From positions 1-43,934 of IMG/VR virus record IMGVR_UViG_3300031766_000903: a stretch of 43,934 nucleotides of DNA, one strand, 5' to 3'. This document shows, in pieces, positions 15,390 through 23,603 of the stretch. Position 1 is the first letter of the stretch. Each line of letters begins with the position of its first letter. The stretch is from a virus. The notes below the pieces were generated by a model. The model ran no database searches. It had not been told where the DNA came from and saw only the letters and a list, made by a program, of their open reading frames with translations. The translations under genes and the position numbers were made by a program.

Positions 15390-16490
15390 TTGCGATTTAC
15401 AGAATTCCGTCAAGTATTAACTGAAGCAGCAAGAGTCGGGCGTGAGTATAATCACCTAGAAGACCTTGTGTTTATTGACGGATCTGCAGGCGCAAAAAAA
15501 GCTGCTGATATACTAGATAAGATGGGTACTGATTCTAGTGACATTGCCATTAAATGGGACGGCAATCCAACAATTTACTGGGGGCGTGAGCCAGATGGTA
15601 CTTTTGTACTTGTAGGTAAGAACGGCTGGGGTAGAAACAAATCAACATCAGCAGACGATTTATCAAACTTTATACAAAATTCAGGCAAGGGTGTAGAACA
15701 AGAACCTTGGCGCAAAGACTTCGGCGAAGAGATGTCTGAAGTCTTCAATATAATGCAATCAGCAACTCCAGAAAGCTTCAGAGGTTATGTATACGGAGAC
15801 TTATTATATAGTCCACGTAAACCATTTACAGCATCTAAAGGCGCAATAGAATTTGAACCAAATCTAGTCAAGTATACTGTACAATTATCAAGTCCACTCG
15901 GTAAGCGTATAGCGAATTCAAAAGTAGGTGTAGTTGTGCATACAAAACTTGATGAATTTGGTAGTAAAGCAGGACAACCTATTAGCGATGTAAAAGAATT
16001 AAATTCAAATGATGCTGTAGTTCTAGGACAAACATATGTATCACATCAACCTAAAGTTAATACGTCTTCAGTTGGTAAAATTAGACAAGATGCAAAACTA
16101 CATGCAGCACACATTGATGAGTTTTTACAAGGTCAAAAAGGTTTAAGTAACCCTGCACAAATAATATATCAATATGTTAATCATATGACACGCACACAGC
16201 AGTTAGATAAAATTGATAAAGGATTTTTTGATTGGTTAGCCACTAGTAAAGTAAGCCAAGGACAACAAGCAAAATTAGCTGAAATGAATAAAGCAAATCC
16301 AAAATCATTACCTGCAATATTCTTACTTGTTAAAGATATTATGATTGCAAAGGATAGCATTATTGATCAACTTGATAATGCAGACTCAGATGTAAAGGCA
16401 ACAACTAAAGGTGAAAAAGGTGGTGAAGGCTACGTAGCACTAGACAGCAAAACTAAACTTGTTCCTAGAACAAGATGGCAGCCGAACTAA
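15390..16490 (+). CDS. DUF6267-like protein with ligase-type KxDG motif and capsid-targeting-like N-terminus
   Basis: The 366-residue protein begins at TTG 15390, right after the upstream stop, with GGGAGA at 15377-15382. The N-terminus MRFTEFRQVLTE|A looks like the T4 internal-protein targeting peptide MKTYQEFIAE|A. The body has IKWDG (54-58), matching the KxDG nucleotidyl-transfer motif of RNA/DNA ligases. VYGDLLY (134-140) and VGVVVHTKL (179-187) then sit where later ligase motifs occur. It may be an enzyme carried in the capsid. Ligase activity is inferred from motifs only. Confidence 0.6.
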   Translation: MRFTEFRQVLTEAARVGREYNHLEDLVFIDGSAGAKKAADILDKMGTDSSDIAIKWDGNPTIYWGREPDGTFVLVGKNGWGRNKSTSADDLSNFIQNSGKGVEQEPWRKDFGEEMSEVFNIMQSATPESFRGYVYGDLLYSPRKPFTASKGAIEFEPNLVKYTVQLSSPLGKRIANSKVGVVVHTKLDEFGSKAGQPISDVKELNSNDAVVLGQTYVSHQPKVNTSSVGKIRQDAKLHAAHIDEFLQGQKGLSNPAQIIYQYVNHMTRTQQLDKIDKGFFDWLATSKVSQGQQAKLAEMNKANPKSLPAIFLLVKDIMIAKDSIIDQLDNADSDVKATTKGEKGGEGYVALDSKTKLVPRTRWQPN

Positions 16491-16499
16491 GGAACGAAT

Positions 16500-18119
16500 A
16501 TGCTACTAAGAGAATTATACGAAGCAAAAGCAAGGCGCATTATAGCAGTTATGCCTGGCGGCTTTCATCCTTTTCATCCTGGACACAAAAGTTTATACGA
16601 CTGGGCAGTAAAGACGTTTGGTCAACGCAATGTATATGTTGCAGCAACTAACGATACCGCAGCAAGACCTTTTCCCTTTGATGTAAAAAAGAAACTAGCA
16701 GGTATGGCAGGTGTTCCTGAGGCTAACTTTATTCAAGTTAAATCACCTTTCAACGCAATGAGCTACAAAAATATTGTAGATGCAGATACAGCACTTGTAT
16801 TTGTACGCAGTCAAAAAGATAAAAACGAACAGCCGTTGCCAGACCAAACTAAAAAGAATGGTGAGCCAGGTTACTTGCGTACTTACACAGGTAAAGACCT
16901 AAACACATCAGATGAAATGGGCTATATGGCTTATGGTCCTACTATTAACTTTGACTTTAGTGGCATGCAAATTAAAAGTGCAAGTGAGCTTAGAGCATCT
17001 TGGCCTGAAATGTCAGACGAAGATAAGCTAAAAGCCGCTAAACTAATGTACGGTAATGGTGCAGAAACTGCTGTTCAATTACTTAACACAGCATTAGGTG
17101 ATCCAGAGGCTCCTGTAGGAGAAAACCTTGAAGAAGAACAAATGGGCGATGTTTATATGCGCTTTAAAGTCAAACAGCCATTAGATAAAACTAAGAGCAA
17201 GCCTACACTAATGGCGTTTGCTGGATTTGCAAACGCCCCGGGCGAGTTAACTCTTGATAATTCTAAAATGAACTTTAATGTTCTTAACAAGAAACAAGAT
17301 ATTGTCAATGCTATTAAAAAAATAATTGGCGATAAAATCTTTATTGGTGCTGAGAAGGTTGTAATATATAACGACGGAGCAGTCAATCCTAAGAAGTTTC
17401 CTCAATACGGAGAGTTCCTTGATTGGGTACAACAGTTTGGCAGAGAGAAAGTTAAAATAGTTGATAAGCCAGAAAGTGATAGTGACGGTGAAAAAGGTCC
17501 AGGCAAGAAACGTGTAAAGGCAAAGTGGGCTAACAAGAAAAACTACACTGACGATAACATCGAAACAACAAAATACTTTACAATTGATAATGCTAGACTA
17601 ATGAAATTTTTACAAAAGTCAGCGCCGAAGATTATGCAAGCATATAGACCTGCAACTAAACAATTTGTTATGGAACCTGCACAATATAAAGCATTCCGCA
17701 ACTGGATGCGTTCACCTGATGTAGTAAGCAAGTTTGGTGATACTAATGTTAAGGTTGATAAGTCAAAAACATTCTCACAGTCCGTTGGCAAAGAGTTTGA
17801 AGATATAGACGAAATACTAGGATTTGCTACACGTACACCTAAGAGAGCTACAAGAAAAAAGAAAAAAGAAAAGTTTGACGAACCTAGTATCCAAGACAAA
17901 ATTGCAGCAAGACGTAAAGCAGCAGCAAAGGGCGACAAAGATGCCTGGAGTGCTAACAAAGATCTTCAAAACGAACGTGAGCTTTCTAAAGGTGAAGAAA
18001 AGAAAAAAGAAAAATATGTCAAGGGCATGAAAAAGGTTAAGGGCGATTTTAAGGATCGTTACGGCAAAGATGCTAAAGCAGTAATGTATGCAACTGCAAC
18101 TAAGATGGCTAAGAAATAA
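16500..18119 (+). CDS. Large HxGH nucleotidyltransferase-like virion protein candidate
   Basis: This 539-residue multidomain protein starts MLLRELYE|AKAR, a prohead-protease-like site eight residues in. Residues 14-200 resemble a cytidylyl/adenylyltransferase: MPGGFHPFHPGHKSLYDWA carries HPGH at 26-29 and IKSASELRAS (about 160-170) acts as the closing motif. A middle domain (210-320) ends near a linker. The C-terminal 200 residues are very basic, with Lys runs, suggesting nucleic-acid contact. Two (L/I)xE motifs near 209-213 (ENLEEE) could be further cleavage sites. Its stop overlaps the next ATG. Substrate unknown. Confidence 0.6.
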   Translation: MLLRELYEAKARRIIAVMPGGFHPFHPGHKSLYDWAVKTFGQRNVYVAATNDTAARPFPFDVKKKLAGMAGVPEANFIQVKSPFNAMSYKNIVDADTALVFVRSQKDKNEQPLPDQTKKNGEPGYLRTYTGKDLNTSDEMGYMAYGPTINFDFSGMQIKSASELRASWPEMSDEDKLKAAKLMYGNGAETAVQLLNTALGDPEAPVGENLEEEQMGDVYMRFKVKQPLDKTKSKPTLMAFAGFANAPGELTLDNSKMNFNVLNKKQDIVNAIKKIIGDKIFIGAEKVVIYNDGAVNPKKFPQYGEFLDWVQQFGREKVKIVDKPESDSDGEKGPGKKRVKAKWANKKNYTDDNIETTKYFTIDNARLMKFLQKSAPKIMQAYRPATKQFVMEPAQYKAFRNWMRSPDVVSKFGDTNVKVDKSKTFSQSVGKEFEDIDEILGFATRTPKRATRKKKKEKFDEPSIQDKIAARRKAAAKGDKDAWSANKDLQNERELSKGEEKKKEKYVKGMKKVKGDFKDRYGKDAKAVMYATATKMAKK

Positions 18120-18337
18120 TGGATATTGCAGACCTTCAACACCTTGCTGGAATACGCAACAAGTATACAGGATATTCAGAATATAAGATAGATGAAAATC
18201 CTAGTATTACTGCTGACAAACTAAAGAAAAAAGAAAAAGAAATGAAGCTAAAGCCGGGTGATGCGGATTGGTTTAAACTTTGGTTTTCGCAGCCCTATAT
18301 GACAGGTGCAGTACAGTTTAGAGGACGTAAAAAATGA
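18119..18337 (+). CDS. Small conserved phage protein, 72 aa
   Basis: MDIADLQHLAGIRNKYTGYS is followed by a Lys/Glu-rich helix and a PGDADWFKLWFSQPYMTGAV segment, a pattern I associate with small proteins of marine T4-like phages. Its ATG overlaps the upstream stop and its TGA overlaps the next ATG. It probably works with the neighbouring virion proteins. Confidence 0.6.
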   Translation: MDIADLQHLAGIRNKYTGYSEYKIDENPSITADKLKKKEKEMKLKPGDADWFKLWFSQPYMTGAVQFRGRKK

Positions 18338-19254
18338 GGCTTAGAGAACTCACAGAAGAAGGCGGTGTTGGTGTTGTAGCAAACAATAACAAACAAGCCA
18401 AAGATCCTCGATATAGTACAAGCATGACTGTTGATATTAAGCCTGGAGAAACTCAAAGACAAGCAGCAAAGTTTGGTAATAAACTAGACAAAAAAGGAAA
18501 CCCACCTACACTGAGCAAAAAAGTTAAAGGTAAGTCAACTAACGTATTGTTTAACCTAGGACTTGCTGAAAGTAAGAAAAAGGTACAAGAAGCATTTGAT
18601 AATCCTTATCCTATAACATGGGAATATTTAAAGCCAACAGGACCTTCAAGTGGTATTGCGAAACTTGACGATGGTAGTGCGTTAGACATTCATATTAGTG
18701 AAGATCCTGCTGGCATTTATGAGATAGAATTTGCAAGAGGTCAATCTAAAAAGAATATGGGCCGAAGTGGCCAAGGTGATGAGTTTAGAATTTTTGCAAC
18801 AGTACAAGCTGCTATGTTAAAATGGTGGAAGCAATTGGACAAAACTAGTGCCAAAAAAATAACTTTCTATGCAAATAAAGAAGACGGTAATAGAGCAAGA
18901 CTTTATAAAAGATTTTTAACGATGTGGGGCGACAAGTCTGAATGGGACATTGAAGTTAATGCTAATGCCAAACCCGGACTTGTATCGTATACTTTAACCA
19001 ACCCGACCCCTGATAAACCCAAAAATGATAAGAAAACATTTATGCAAAGAGTTTTTGGAAAAAAAGAAACAGTAGAAAACTTTGCTGACGGTAAGAAAAA
19101 AGGCAAAAGCAGACCAGGGCGTGTAAAGCGTTCAGGTGCTAGTTGTAATGGATCAGTTACAGCATTACGCAAACGAGCTAAGAACGCAAGTGGTGAAAAG
19201 GCTAAAATGTATCATTGGTGTGCTAATATGAAGTCAGGTAGGAAAAAGAAATGA
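18334..19254 (+). CDS. Probable internal virion protein with targeting peptide and SCNGS...HWC tail
   Basis: The 306-residue protein starts MRLRELTE|EGG, a likely capsid-targeting peptide. A second LxE site (GLAE|SKKK, near 78-82) precedes a mixed domain (about 90-225). The C-terminus is SRPGRVKRSGASCNGSVTA followed by a Lys-rich helix and YHWCANMKSG. This Cys/His tail recurs in many marine T4-like phage proteins. It differs from the RHNC tail of the 14474 gene but has a similar basic nature. Function unknown; role in the head is inferred. Confidence 0.6.
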   Translation: MRLRELTEEGGVGVVANNNKQAKDPRYSTSMTVDIKPGETQRQAAKFGNKLDKKGNPPTLSKKVKGKSTNVLFNLGLAESKKKVQEAFDNPYPITWEYLKPTGPSSGIAKLDDGSALDIHISEDPAGIYEIEFARGQSKKNMGRSGQGDEFRIFATVQAAMLKWWKQLDKTSAKKITFYANKEDGNRARLYKRFLTMWGDKSEWDIEVNANAKPGLVSYTLTNPTPDKPKNDKKTFMQRVFGKKETVENFADGKKKGKSRPGRVKRSGASCNGSVTALRKRAKNASGEKAKMYHWCANMKSGRKKK

Positions 19255-19943
19255 AGATTACCGAACTTATGGCTGGACCAAATGATATGGATCATATGAT
19301 CGAACGTGTAGCAGTAGTTGCTGATATATGTAATAAGATGGGTACTAAGCCTTTGATGTACCGTCAAGTAAAAGGTGTTTTCAACAATGCCTATAGATTT
19401 GTAGTTAAAGTTACTCCTGAAGAAAATAGAGAAGCACACGGCAGCAAAGTAAATCCTGCACAACAAAGCGTAATACAACAGCTAGGTATTAAAAATCCAG
19501 TATGGGCAACACTTGAACCACACGCAGGCACAAGAGGACCATTTGGTGAAAACAACATTATGATTCCAGTAGGCAACTATGAAATACATCACAGTAGCGA
19601 AGTACAAGACCTAGGACGCAAAGATGATGTTGAACAGTTTGTTGACACATACAAAACAGGTTGGCCTGATCCAGAACACGGCGACAATGAAATAATGGTA
19701 GATTGCGGCACTTACTATCTAATCAATGTAGGTGATTTTGTTGGCAAATATGCAGGTAAAAAAGCAAAAGCTATTGTTGATAAAAGTTCGTATAACGACT
19801 GGAGAAACTTGAACACAGAAATGCTAAAAGCAAAGTTTGGCACATACAAAGACGTAGGATGGTATTTGGCTAATCCTGTCACTAACTATTTGAAGTGGTA
19901 TAGTGAAACACAAAAGAAAAAATCAGCAGCAATGAGGAGGTAA
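19251..19943 (+). CDS. Hypothetical protein with MKITEL N-terminus, 230 aa
   Basis: It starts MKITELMAGPND, like its neighbours, and is ATGA-coupled to the upstream gene. The body is alpha/beta, with GTRGPFGENNIMIPVGNYE and a HHSSEVQDLG segment. There are two Cys (C27 in VADICNK and C151 in VDCGTYYL), no membrane segment, and the end is basic. No family recognised. Part of the probable head-protein block. Confidence 0.58.
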   Translation: MKITELMAGPNDMDHMIERVAVVADICNKMGTKPLMYRQVKGVFNNAYRFVVKVTPEENREAHGSKVNPAQQSVIQQLGIKNPVWATLEPHAGTRGPFGENNIMIPVGNYEIHHSSEVQDLGRKDDVEQFVDTYKTGWPDPEHGDNEIMVDCGTYYLINVGDFVGKYAGKKAKAIVDKSSYNDWRNLNTEMLKAKFGTYKDVGWYLANPVTNYLKWYSETQKKKSAAMRR

Positions 19944-19949
19944 GAAATA

Positions 19950-20222
19950 ATGAAGATAAGTGAATTATTAGAAAAGAAAGTTGAAATGTGTCCTAAAGCA
20001 TGTTGCGGACAACCTGTAACAGAATGTAAATGTGGACCTGATTGTAAACATTGTGATTGTCATGCTAAGAATAAAGCAATGAAAGAAGCAGCAGGCGGAA
20101 TGGGTACTGGTAGTATAACTACTTCTATGGGTGGCGGCAACGGATTTGTCAACGGTGGACCAGGTACTATCAAACGTGCGCCTGGCTCTAAGAAAAAGAG
20201 AGCTACTAAGAAAAAAGCATAA
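19950..20222 (+). CDS. Cys-rich metallothionein-like protein with targeting-like N-terminus
   Basis: The 90-residue protein starts MKISELLE|KK, again with an LxE protease-like site. Residues 14-37 hold eight Cys plus two His (CPKACCGQPVTECKCG, then PDCKHCDCH), a density like that of metallothioneins or a compact zinc cluster. The rest is Gly-rich, and the tail is Lys/Arg-rich (GSKKKRATKKKA). A strong GAGGAGG ribosome site lies at 19934-19940. It may be a metal-binding, DNA-contacting internal protein; role inferred. Confidence 0.62.
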   Translation: MKISELLEKKVEMCPKACCGQPVTECKCGPDCKHCDCHAKNKAMKEAAGGMGTGSITTSMGGGNGFVNGGPGTIKRAPGSKKKRATKKKA

Positions 20223-20225
20223 ATA
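20218..20225 (+). promoter_or_regulatory. Late-type promoter CATAAATA
   Basis: CATAAATACTAGCA gives a predicted +1 at A 20231, with the gene ATG at 20254 behind CGGAG. It includes the TAA stop of the upstream gene (20220-20222) and matches the 9500 element over 12 bases. Confidence 0.6.
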
Positions 20226-20253
20226 CTAGCAATATGCAGTTACGGAGTTACTC

Positions 20254-21012
20254 ATGAGAGATGAAGAAATTAATGAAAAGTCTAAAGGCTTATACTATAA
20301 CGTAAATAAACGTAAGGAAGCCGGGACAAGTAGAAAGAAAGGTGCACCAGGTGCGCCTACTGATCAAGATTGGAAAGATGCAGCAAAAACTGCAAAAGAG
20401 GCACTTAGACCTGCACACGCTAAAGAGTTAAGAAACAAAGAACTTAACAAAGACAAAGGTGCACCAAAATCTGGTAAGACAACTGGTCCTGAGGATTATG
20501 ACTTTTTGAAGTATAAAGGCAAAAAGAAAAAACAAACAAACGAAGGTCTGGCAGAATTGGCTGGTGCAGCTGAACGTGATCACGAAGTACAGATGGCACG
20601 TGCCGATCTATACAAACTGGCAAAGTATGCTATCAAACTACACGACATGCTCAAAGGCGTAAGTGAAGCAGAAGGCTTAGAGGGCTGGGTCCAGTCTAAG
20701 ATTACTAAATCGGCAGATATGATTGGTTCAGTGTATCATCATATGGATTATGACGAAGCTATGGACGAAGTAATTGAAGCTAAAAAAGAACCTGAAAAGA
20801 TGAAGGTTACTAACGTTGACAAAAAAGCAAATTCACCTGCATACCAAAAAATGAAAAAAGGTGACAAGCGTTATACTGATGCAACTACAGAGTCTTTACA
20901 AAATAAACTTGCAGCTAAACTAGAAGGCAAGTTTAAATCAGATGCACATCGTAAAGCAGTACATGCTGGCAAAGCAAGTGGCAAAAAAGCAAAGAAAAGT
21001 TTACGTAAATGA
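20254..21012 (+). CDS. Lys-rich probable virion protein, 252 aa
   Basis: The N-terminus MRDEEINE|KSKG has an IxE site like its neighbours. The first 95 residues are basic and disordered. A helical domain follows (about 96-170, GLAELAGAAERDHEVQMARAD through YHHMDYDEA) that I know as a recurring domain in marine T4-like phage proteins. The C-terminus is again basic (SGKKAKKSLRK). It overlaps the 21009 gene by four bases. Likely a head core or internal protein, by composition and context. Confidence 0.6.
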   Translation: MRDEEINEKSKGLYYNVNKRKEAGTSRKKGAPGAPTDQDWKDAAKTAKEALRPAHAKELRNKELNKDKGAPKSGKTTGPEDYDFLKYKGKKKKQTNEGLAELAGAAERDHEVQMARADLYKLAKYAIKLHDMLKGVSEAEGLEGWVQSKITKSADMIGSVYHHMDYDEAMDEVIEAKKEPEKMKVTNVDKKANSPAYQKMKKGDKRYTDATTESLQNKLAAKLEGKFKSDAHRKAVHAGKASGKKAKKSLRK

Positions 21013-22013
21013 GCGAAGACTTCTACAAAATGAGTGCAAAGATGAAGGATTTATTCCCTTCAAATCCGCAAGCAGATAGAGAAGCGTTAATGGCAATGGC
21101 AGGTAACACTGCACCACAAGTAGAAACTCCGTCTACTTTAGAAGAAAGTGTTGAAGTACAACAAGGTACTATGCCAGTTGAAGGTGATTACAGTTTAAGT
21201 GACTTTGCTGCCTTAGCAGGTGTTACACTTAATGAAGCACAAAAAAAAGGTAGTGCAGGTCAACTCAAAGGCAAGGATGCCTTTACTAAGAAAAGTAAAG
21301 CAGGACCAGGTCCTGAAACACCACATCCTGCAAGAAACAAACTTGTAGGTGAAGCTGATAAACCGCAAGAATTTGATAGTGCATACGACTTAGCAAAAAA
21401 TTCATTTAAGAAATACAACACTCTTGATGCAGCAAAAGGTACAATCGGTGCAGACGATGATCCTAAAGCAAAAGATACAAAGCAAACTCCTAAACAAGTA
21501 AAAAGTAAAATAGAATTTCCTAATGGTAAATTAAATGGTAAACTTTATGCACTAAAGTCAGGCGATAAAGTAGAATATTTAAATGCTAAAGGTGGTCTTA
21601 ATGCTGGCATTGTTACAAATATGTTAAACACAAACGACAAAAAAGGCCAAGCACAAATACAAATTAAAAATAGAGGTGCAGTATACGCTATTAGCAGATC
21701 AAGTATTCAAAAAGTAAACGGTCAAGACTTTGTTCTTACAAGAATAAAAGAAGACAGTAGAATAGCAGCACTTGAAGCAAAAGTAGAATATCTTGAAGGT
21801 GTTATTAACACTCTACTAGAAGCTAAGACTGATACAGTGATTAAGCCTAGAGATCCTAATTCACAATATATGAATGATCTACGCAAAAGTGGCGCAATGG
21901 GCGCACACAAAGACAAAAAGAAAGATGCCAAGTCTGGCAAAGTAAAGCACAAAGGTAAACAATTTGAGACAATCAAAGATGAACTTTGGGCTGCATTAAA
22001 TAAGTCTAAATAA
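21009..22013 (+). CDS. Probable virion protein, 334 aa
   Basis: MSEDFYKMSAKMKDLFPSNP leads an acidic first segment (to about 60). Next comes DYSLSDFAALAGVTLNE|AQKKG, a putative LxE cleavage site. The central domain is about 170-245, then there is a coiled coil (DSRIAALEAKVEYLEGVINT) and a basic C-terminus. The pattern of LxE-bounded segments matches the other proteins of this block. It ends the run of genes started at 14474. No known function. Confidence 0.55.
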   Translation: MSEDFYKMSAKMKDLFPSNPQADREALMAMAGNTAPQVETPSTLEESVEVQQGTMPVEGDYSLSDFAALAGVTLNEAQKKGSAGQLKGKDAFTKKSKAGPGPETPHPARNKLVGEADKPQEFDSAYDLAKNSFKKYNTLDAAKGTIGADDDPKAKDTKQTPKQVKSKIEFPNGKLNGKLYALKSGDKVEYLNAKGGLNAGIVTNMLNTNDKKGQAQIQIKNRGAVYAISRSSIQKVNGQDFVLTRIKEDSRIAALEAKVEYLEGVINTLLEAKTDTVIKPRDPNSQYMNDLRKSGAMGAHKDKKKDAKSGKVKHKGKQFETIKDELWAALNKSK

Positions 22014-22046
22014 CCCCCGAAGTTAACGCTAACGATTACGGTTCCT

Positions 22047-22054
22047 TGTAAATA
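22047..22054 (+). promoter_or_regulatory. Possible late-type promoter TGTAAATA
   Basis: TGTAAATACAATAC in the 64-bp gap before the 22078 gene lacks the AGYA extension, so it is a weaker match. A strong AAGGAGGT ribosome site follows at about 22065-22072. Confidence 0.35.
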
Positions 22055-22077
22055 CAATACAACAAGGAGGTCCCACA

Positions 22078-22326
22078 ATGTGTTCACCCGAAGTGCGTAA
22101 AGAAGCTAACAGATACTTTTGGATAATCAAAGGTCATCTAATCCCCCAAGAAGAGCCAGACTATATTATAGAAAGTTATTATGATAACTATTTCAAACGT
22201 TTGTGGAATAATGAATCAGGATGTATGGAACTATATGAAGCAGGCTTTGAAGCAGCATATGAAGCCCGTGAAGCTGAAATGTTATCTGAAGAAATGCAAT
22301 CAGTTGCTAATTTAGGGTACGACTAA
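22078..22326 (+). CDS. Small acidic hypothetical protein, 82 aa
   Basis: MCSPEVRKEANRYFWIIKGH starts a helical, acidic protein rich in Tyr and Glu with a repeated EAGFEAAYEAREAEML segment. It has one of the best Shine-Dalgarno sequences in the window (AAGGAGGT) and so is probably well expressed. No family recognised. Its TAA is embedded in the next TAAATA element. Confidence 0.6.
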   Translation: MCSPEVRKEANRYFWIIKGHLIPQEEPDYIIESYYDNYFKRLWNNESGCMELYEAGFEAAYEAREAEMLSEEMQSVANLGYD

Positions 22327-22329
22327 ATA
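22322..22329 (+). promoter_or_regulatory. Late-type promoter ACTAAATA
   Basis: ACTAAATAATAGTA fits the extended pattern TAAATA-NNAGY-A, with predicted +1 at 22335. It includes the TAA stop of the upstream gene and precedes the TTG-started gene at 22354. Confidence 0.52.
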
Positions 22330-22353
22330 ATAGTATACGATTAGGATACTATT

Positions 22354-22854
22354 TTGAAAGATTTTGACTCCAGCATTGAACATTGGATTTACAACTTTTT
22401 GAGCATACCTTCTGCTACTTTCAATAAATTGCCTCCTTGTCCGTATGCTAAGAAAGCATGGTTAGACAATACAGTAAAGACACACTGGTTAAATGACGAG
22501 TTTGATATTGAATTATTAATTAATGCTGAAATTGAAAACTATACATACCACTGGCCGAAGAATATAGAAGTAGTAATACTCGGGTTTGACTACAATCGTA
22601 TTACAGCAGCTGACCTTAGTGAAATTATAAACTCAACAAAACCAATGCTAGACGAAAGAGGCTACATAGCATTGGAAGACCATCCTCTAGACCCAGAAGA
22701 AGTACAAGGTGTAAATTTAAATCAAGGAGATTACGGACTTGTTCTTTTGCAAGAAAAAAGTAAACTTGAAATAGCAAGAGATTGGTTAGAAACAAAAGAC
22801 TACTATAAGAATTGGTCGAGCGAGTATAAACAGGAAGTGCAAAATCGTGAGTGA
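22354..22854 (+). CDS. Conserved marine-phage hypothetical protein with TTG start, 166 aa
   Basis: TTG 22354 (MKDFDSSIEHWIYNFLSI...) follows TTAGGA at about 22341. The segment PPCPYAKKAWLDNTVKTHW, then an alpha/beta body with VVILGFDYNRI, resembles a family widespread in marine T4-like phages, though I know no assigned function. The C-terminal LETKDYYKNWS is Tyr-rich. Its stop overlaps the GTG start of the next gene. Confidence 0.6.
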   Translation: MKDFDSSIEHWIYNFLSIPSATFNKLPPCPYAKKAWLDNTVKTHWLNDEFDIELLINAEIENYTYHWPKNIEVVILGFDYNRITAADLSEIINSTKPMLDERGYIALEDHPLDPEEVQGVNLNQGDYGLVLLQEKSKLEIARDWLETKDYYKNWSSEYKQEVQNRE

Positions 22855-23278
22855 TATATACGCTAGAATTAATTTGTCAGAAACAAACTACAGAATGTCT
22901 AAATCAGCAGTAGTATTTGAAAATCCTCCTGTAGAACAAATACAAGAAATATACGACCAATACTGTAAATACAAAAAGTTTGAAAGCGTAATGCCTTTAT
23001 TTAATGAAGACTTGTGTGCGCCATTGTGTGATGTAATTGGATACTATAGTAATAACAAACTAGTAGCATTTACTCATTACTATTGGTATAACCATGACAA
23101 TGTTGAGTCAATGCAATTTGCGTGGAACTACGAAAACCCTAAATTGTTCTTAGGACTAAAGAGTCTGCGCCATGAATGTGCATACTACAAATCAAAAGGC
23201 GTCAAATACATATATGTTGGATATGCCGACGAATATAAAAAGCAAATAAACGGCTTCGAAATATTACCGCCAAGATAA
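22847..23278 (+). CDS. GNAT-like/aminoacyl-transferase-like protein, 143 aa
   Basis: It starts at GTG 22847, eight bases inside the upstream gene. The central VIGYYSNNKLVAFTHYYWY strands and the helix LFLGLKSLRHECAYYKSKGV followed by KYIYVGY recall the GNAT-fold half of Arg/Leu-protein transferases. The likeness is structural by eye; no diagnostic motif is complete. It may be an N-acyltransferase. Confidence 0.5.
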   Translation: MSDIYARINLSETNYRMSKSAVVFENPPVEQIQEIYDQYCKYKKFESVMPLFNEDLCAPLCDVIGYYSNNKLVAFTHYYWYNHDNVESMQFAWNYENPKLFLGLKSLRHECAYYKSKGVKYIYVGYADEYKKQINGFEILPPR

Positions 23279-23288
23279 CAAAAAAGAC

Positions 23289-23317
23289 TTGACATCCCTT
23301 ATATATTAGTGTATACT
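23289..23317 (+). promoter_or_regulatory. Sigma-70 promoter before dsbA
   Basis: TTGACA at 23289-23294, a 17-bp spacer and TATACT at 23312-23317 nearly equal the consensus. Transcription would start near 23324, ahead of AAGGAG (23331-23336) and the ATG at 23343. It lies in a true intergenic gap, which raises confidence. Confidence 0.8.
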
Positions 23318-23342
23318 AAAAGCTAATTATAAGGAGATATCT

Positions 23343-23603
23343 ATGAGTGAACGTACTTACGGTGGTGAGGAAAAAGCAAAGCTAGAACGCCTAGTTAATG
23401 AAGGTGTTACAGTATTGCAAGAGATTGAAGATCTAAACGCAGGTTTGAAAGAAACTGTTAAAGCAGTAGCAGAAGAACTTGACATTAAACCTAGTCTTAT
23501 TAATAAAGCAATTAAGATTGCACAGAAAGCTGACTGGGAAAGAGTTGCAGATGAGTTTGATGATTTAGAAACGCTGGTAGCAACTGTAGGCAGAGACAAG
23601 TAA
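23343..23603 (+). CDS. dsbA: DsbA-like double-stranded DNA-binding protein
   Basis: The 86-residue protein matches the marine T4-like version of DsbA. Its pattern is ERTYGGEEKAKLERLVNEGV, then VKAVAEELDIKPSLINKAIK, ending with DDLETLVATVG. T4 DsbA is 89 residues and binds duplex DNA near late promoters. Here an early-type promoter and a strong ribosome site drive it, which fits a factor made before late transcription. It leads an operon with an oxygenase directly behind (no gap). Confidence 0.78.
   Translation: MSERTYGGEEKAKLERLVNEGVTVLQEIEDLNAGLKETVKAVAEELDIKPSLINKAIKIAQKADWERVADEFDDLETLVATVGRDK

Noticed and set aside
16500-16700. Reading the 539-aa protein as a plain NAD biosynthesis enzyme (NadM/NadR)
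   Set aside because: HPGH is shared by many nucleotidyltransferases, and the targeting-like start and basic tail do not fit a normal metabolic enzyme, so no substrate is named.
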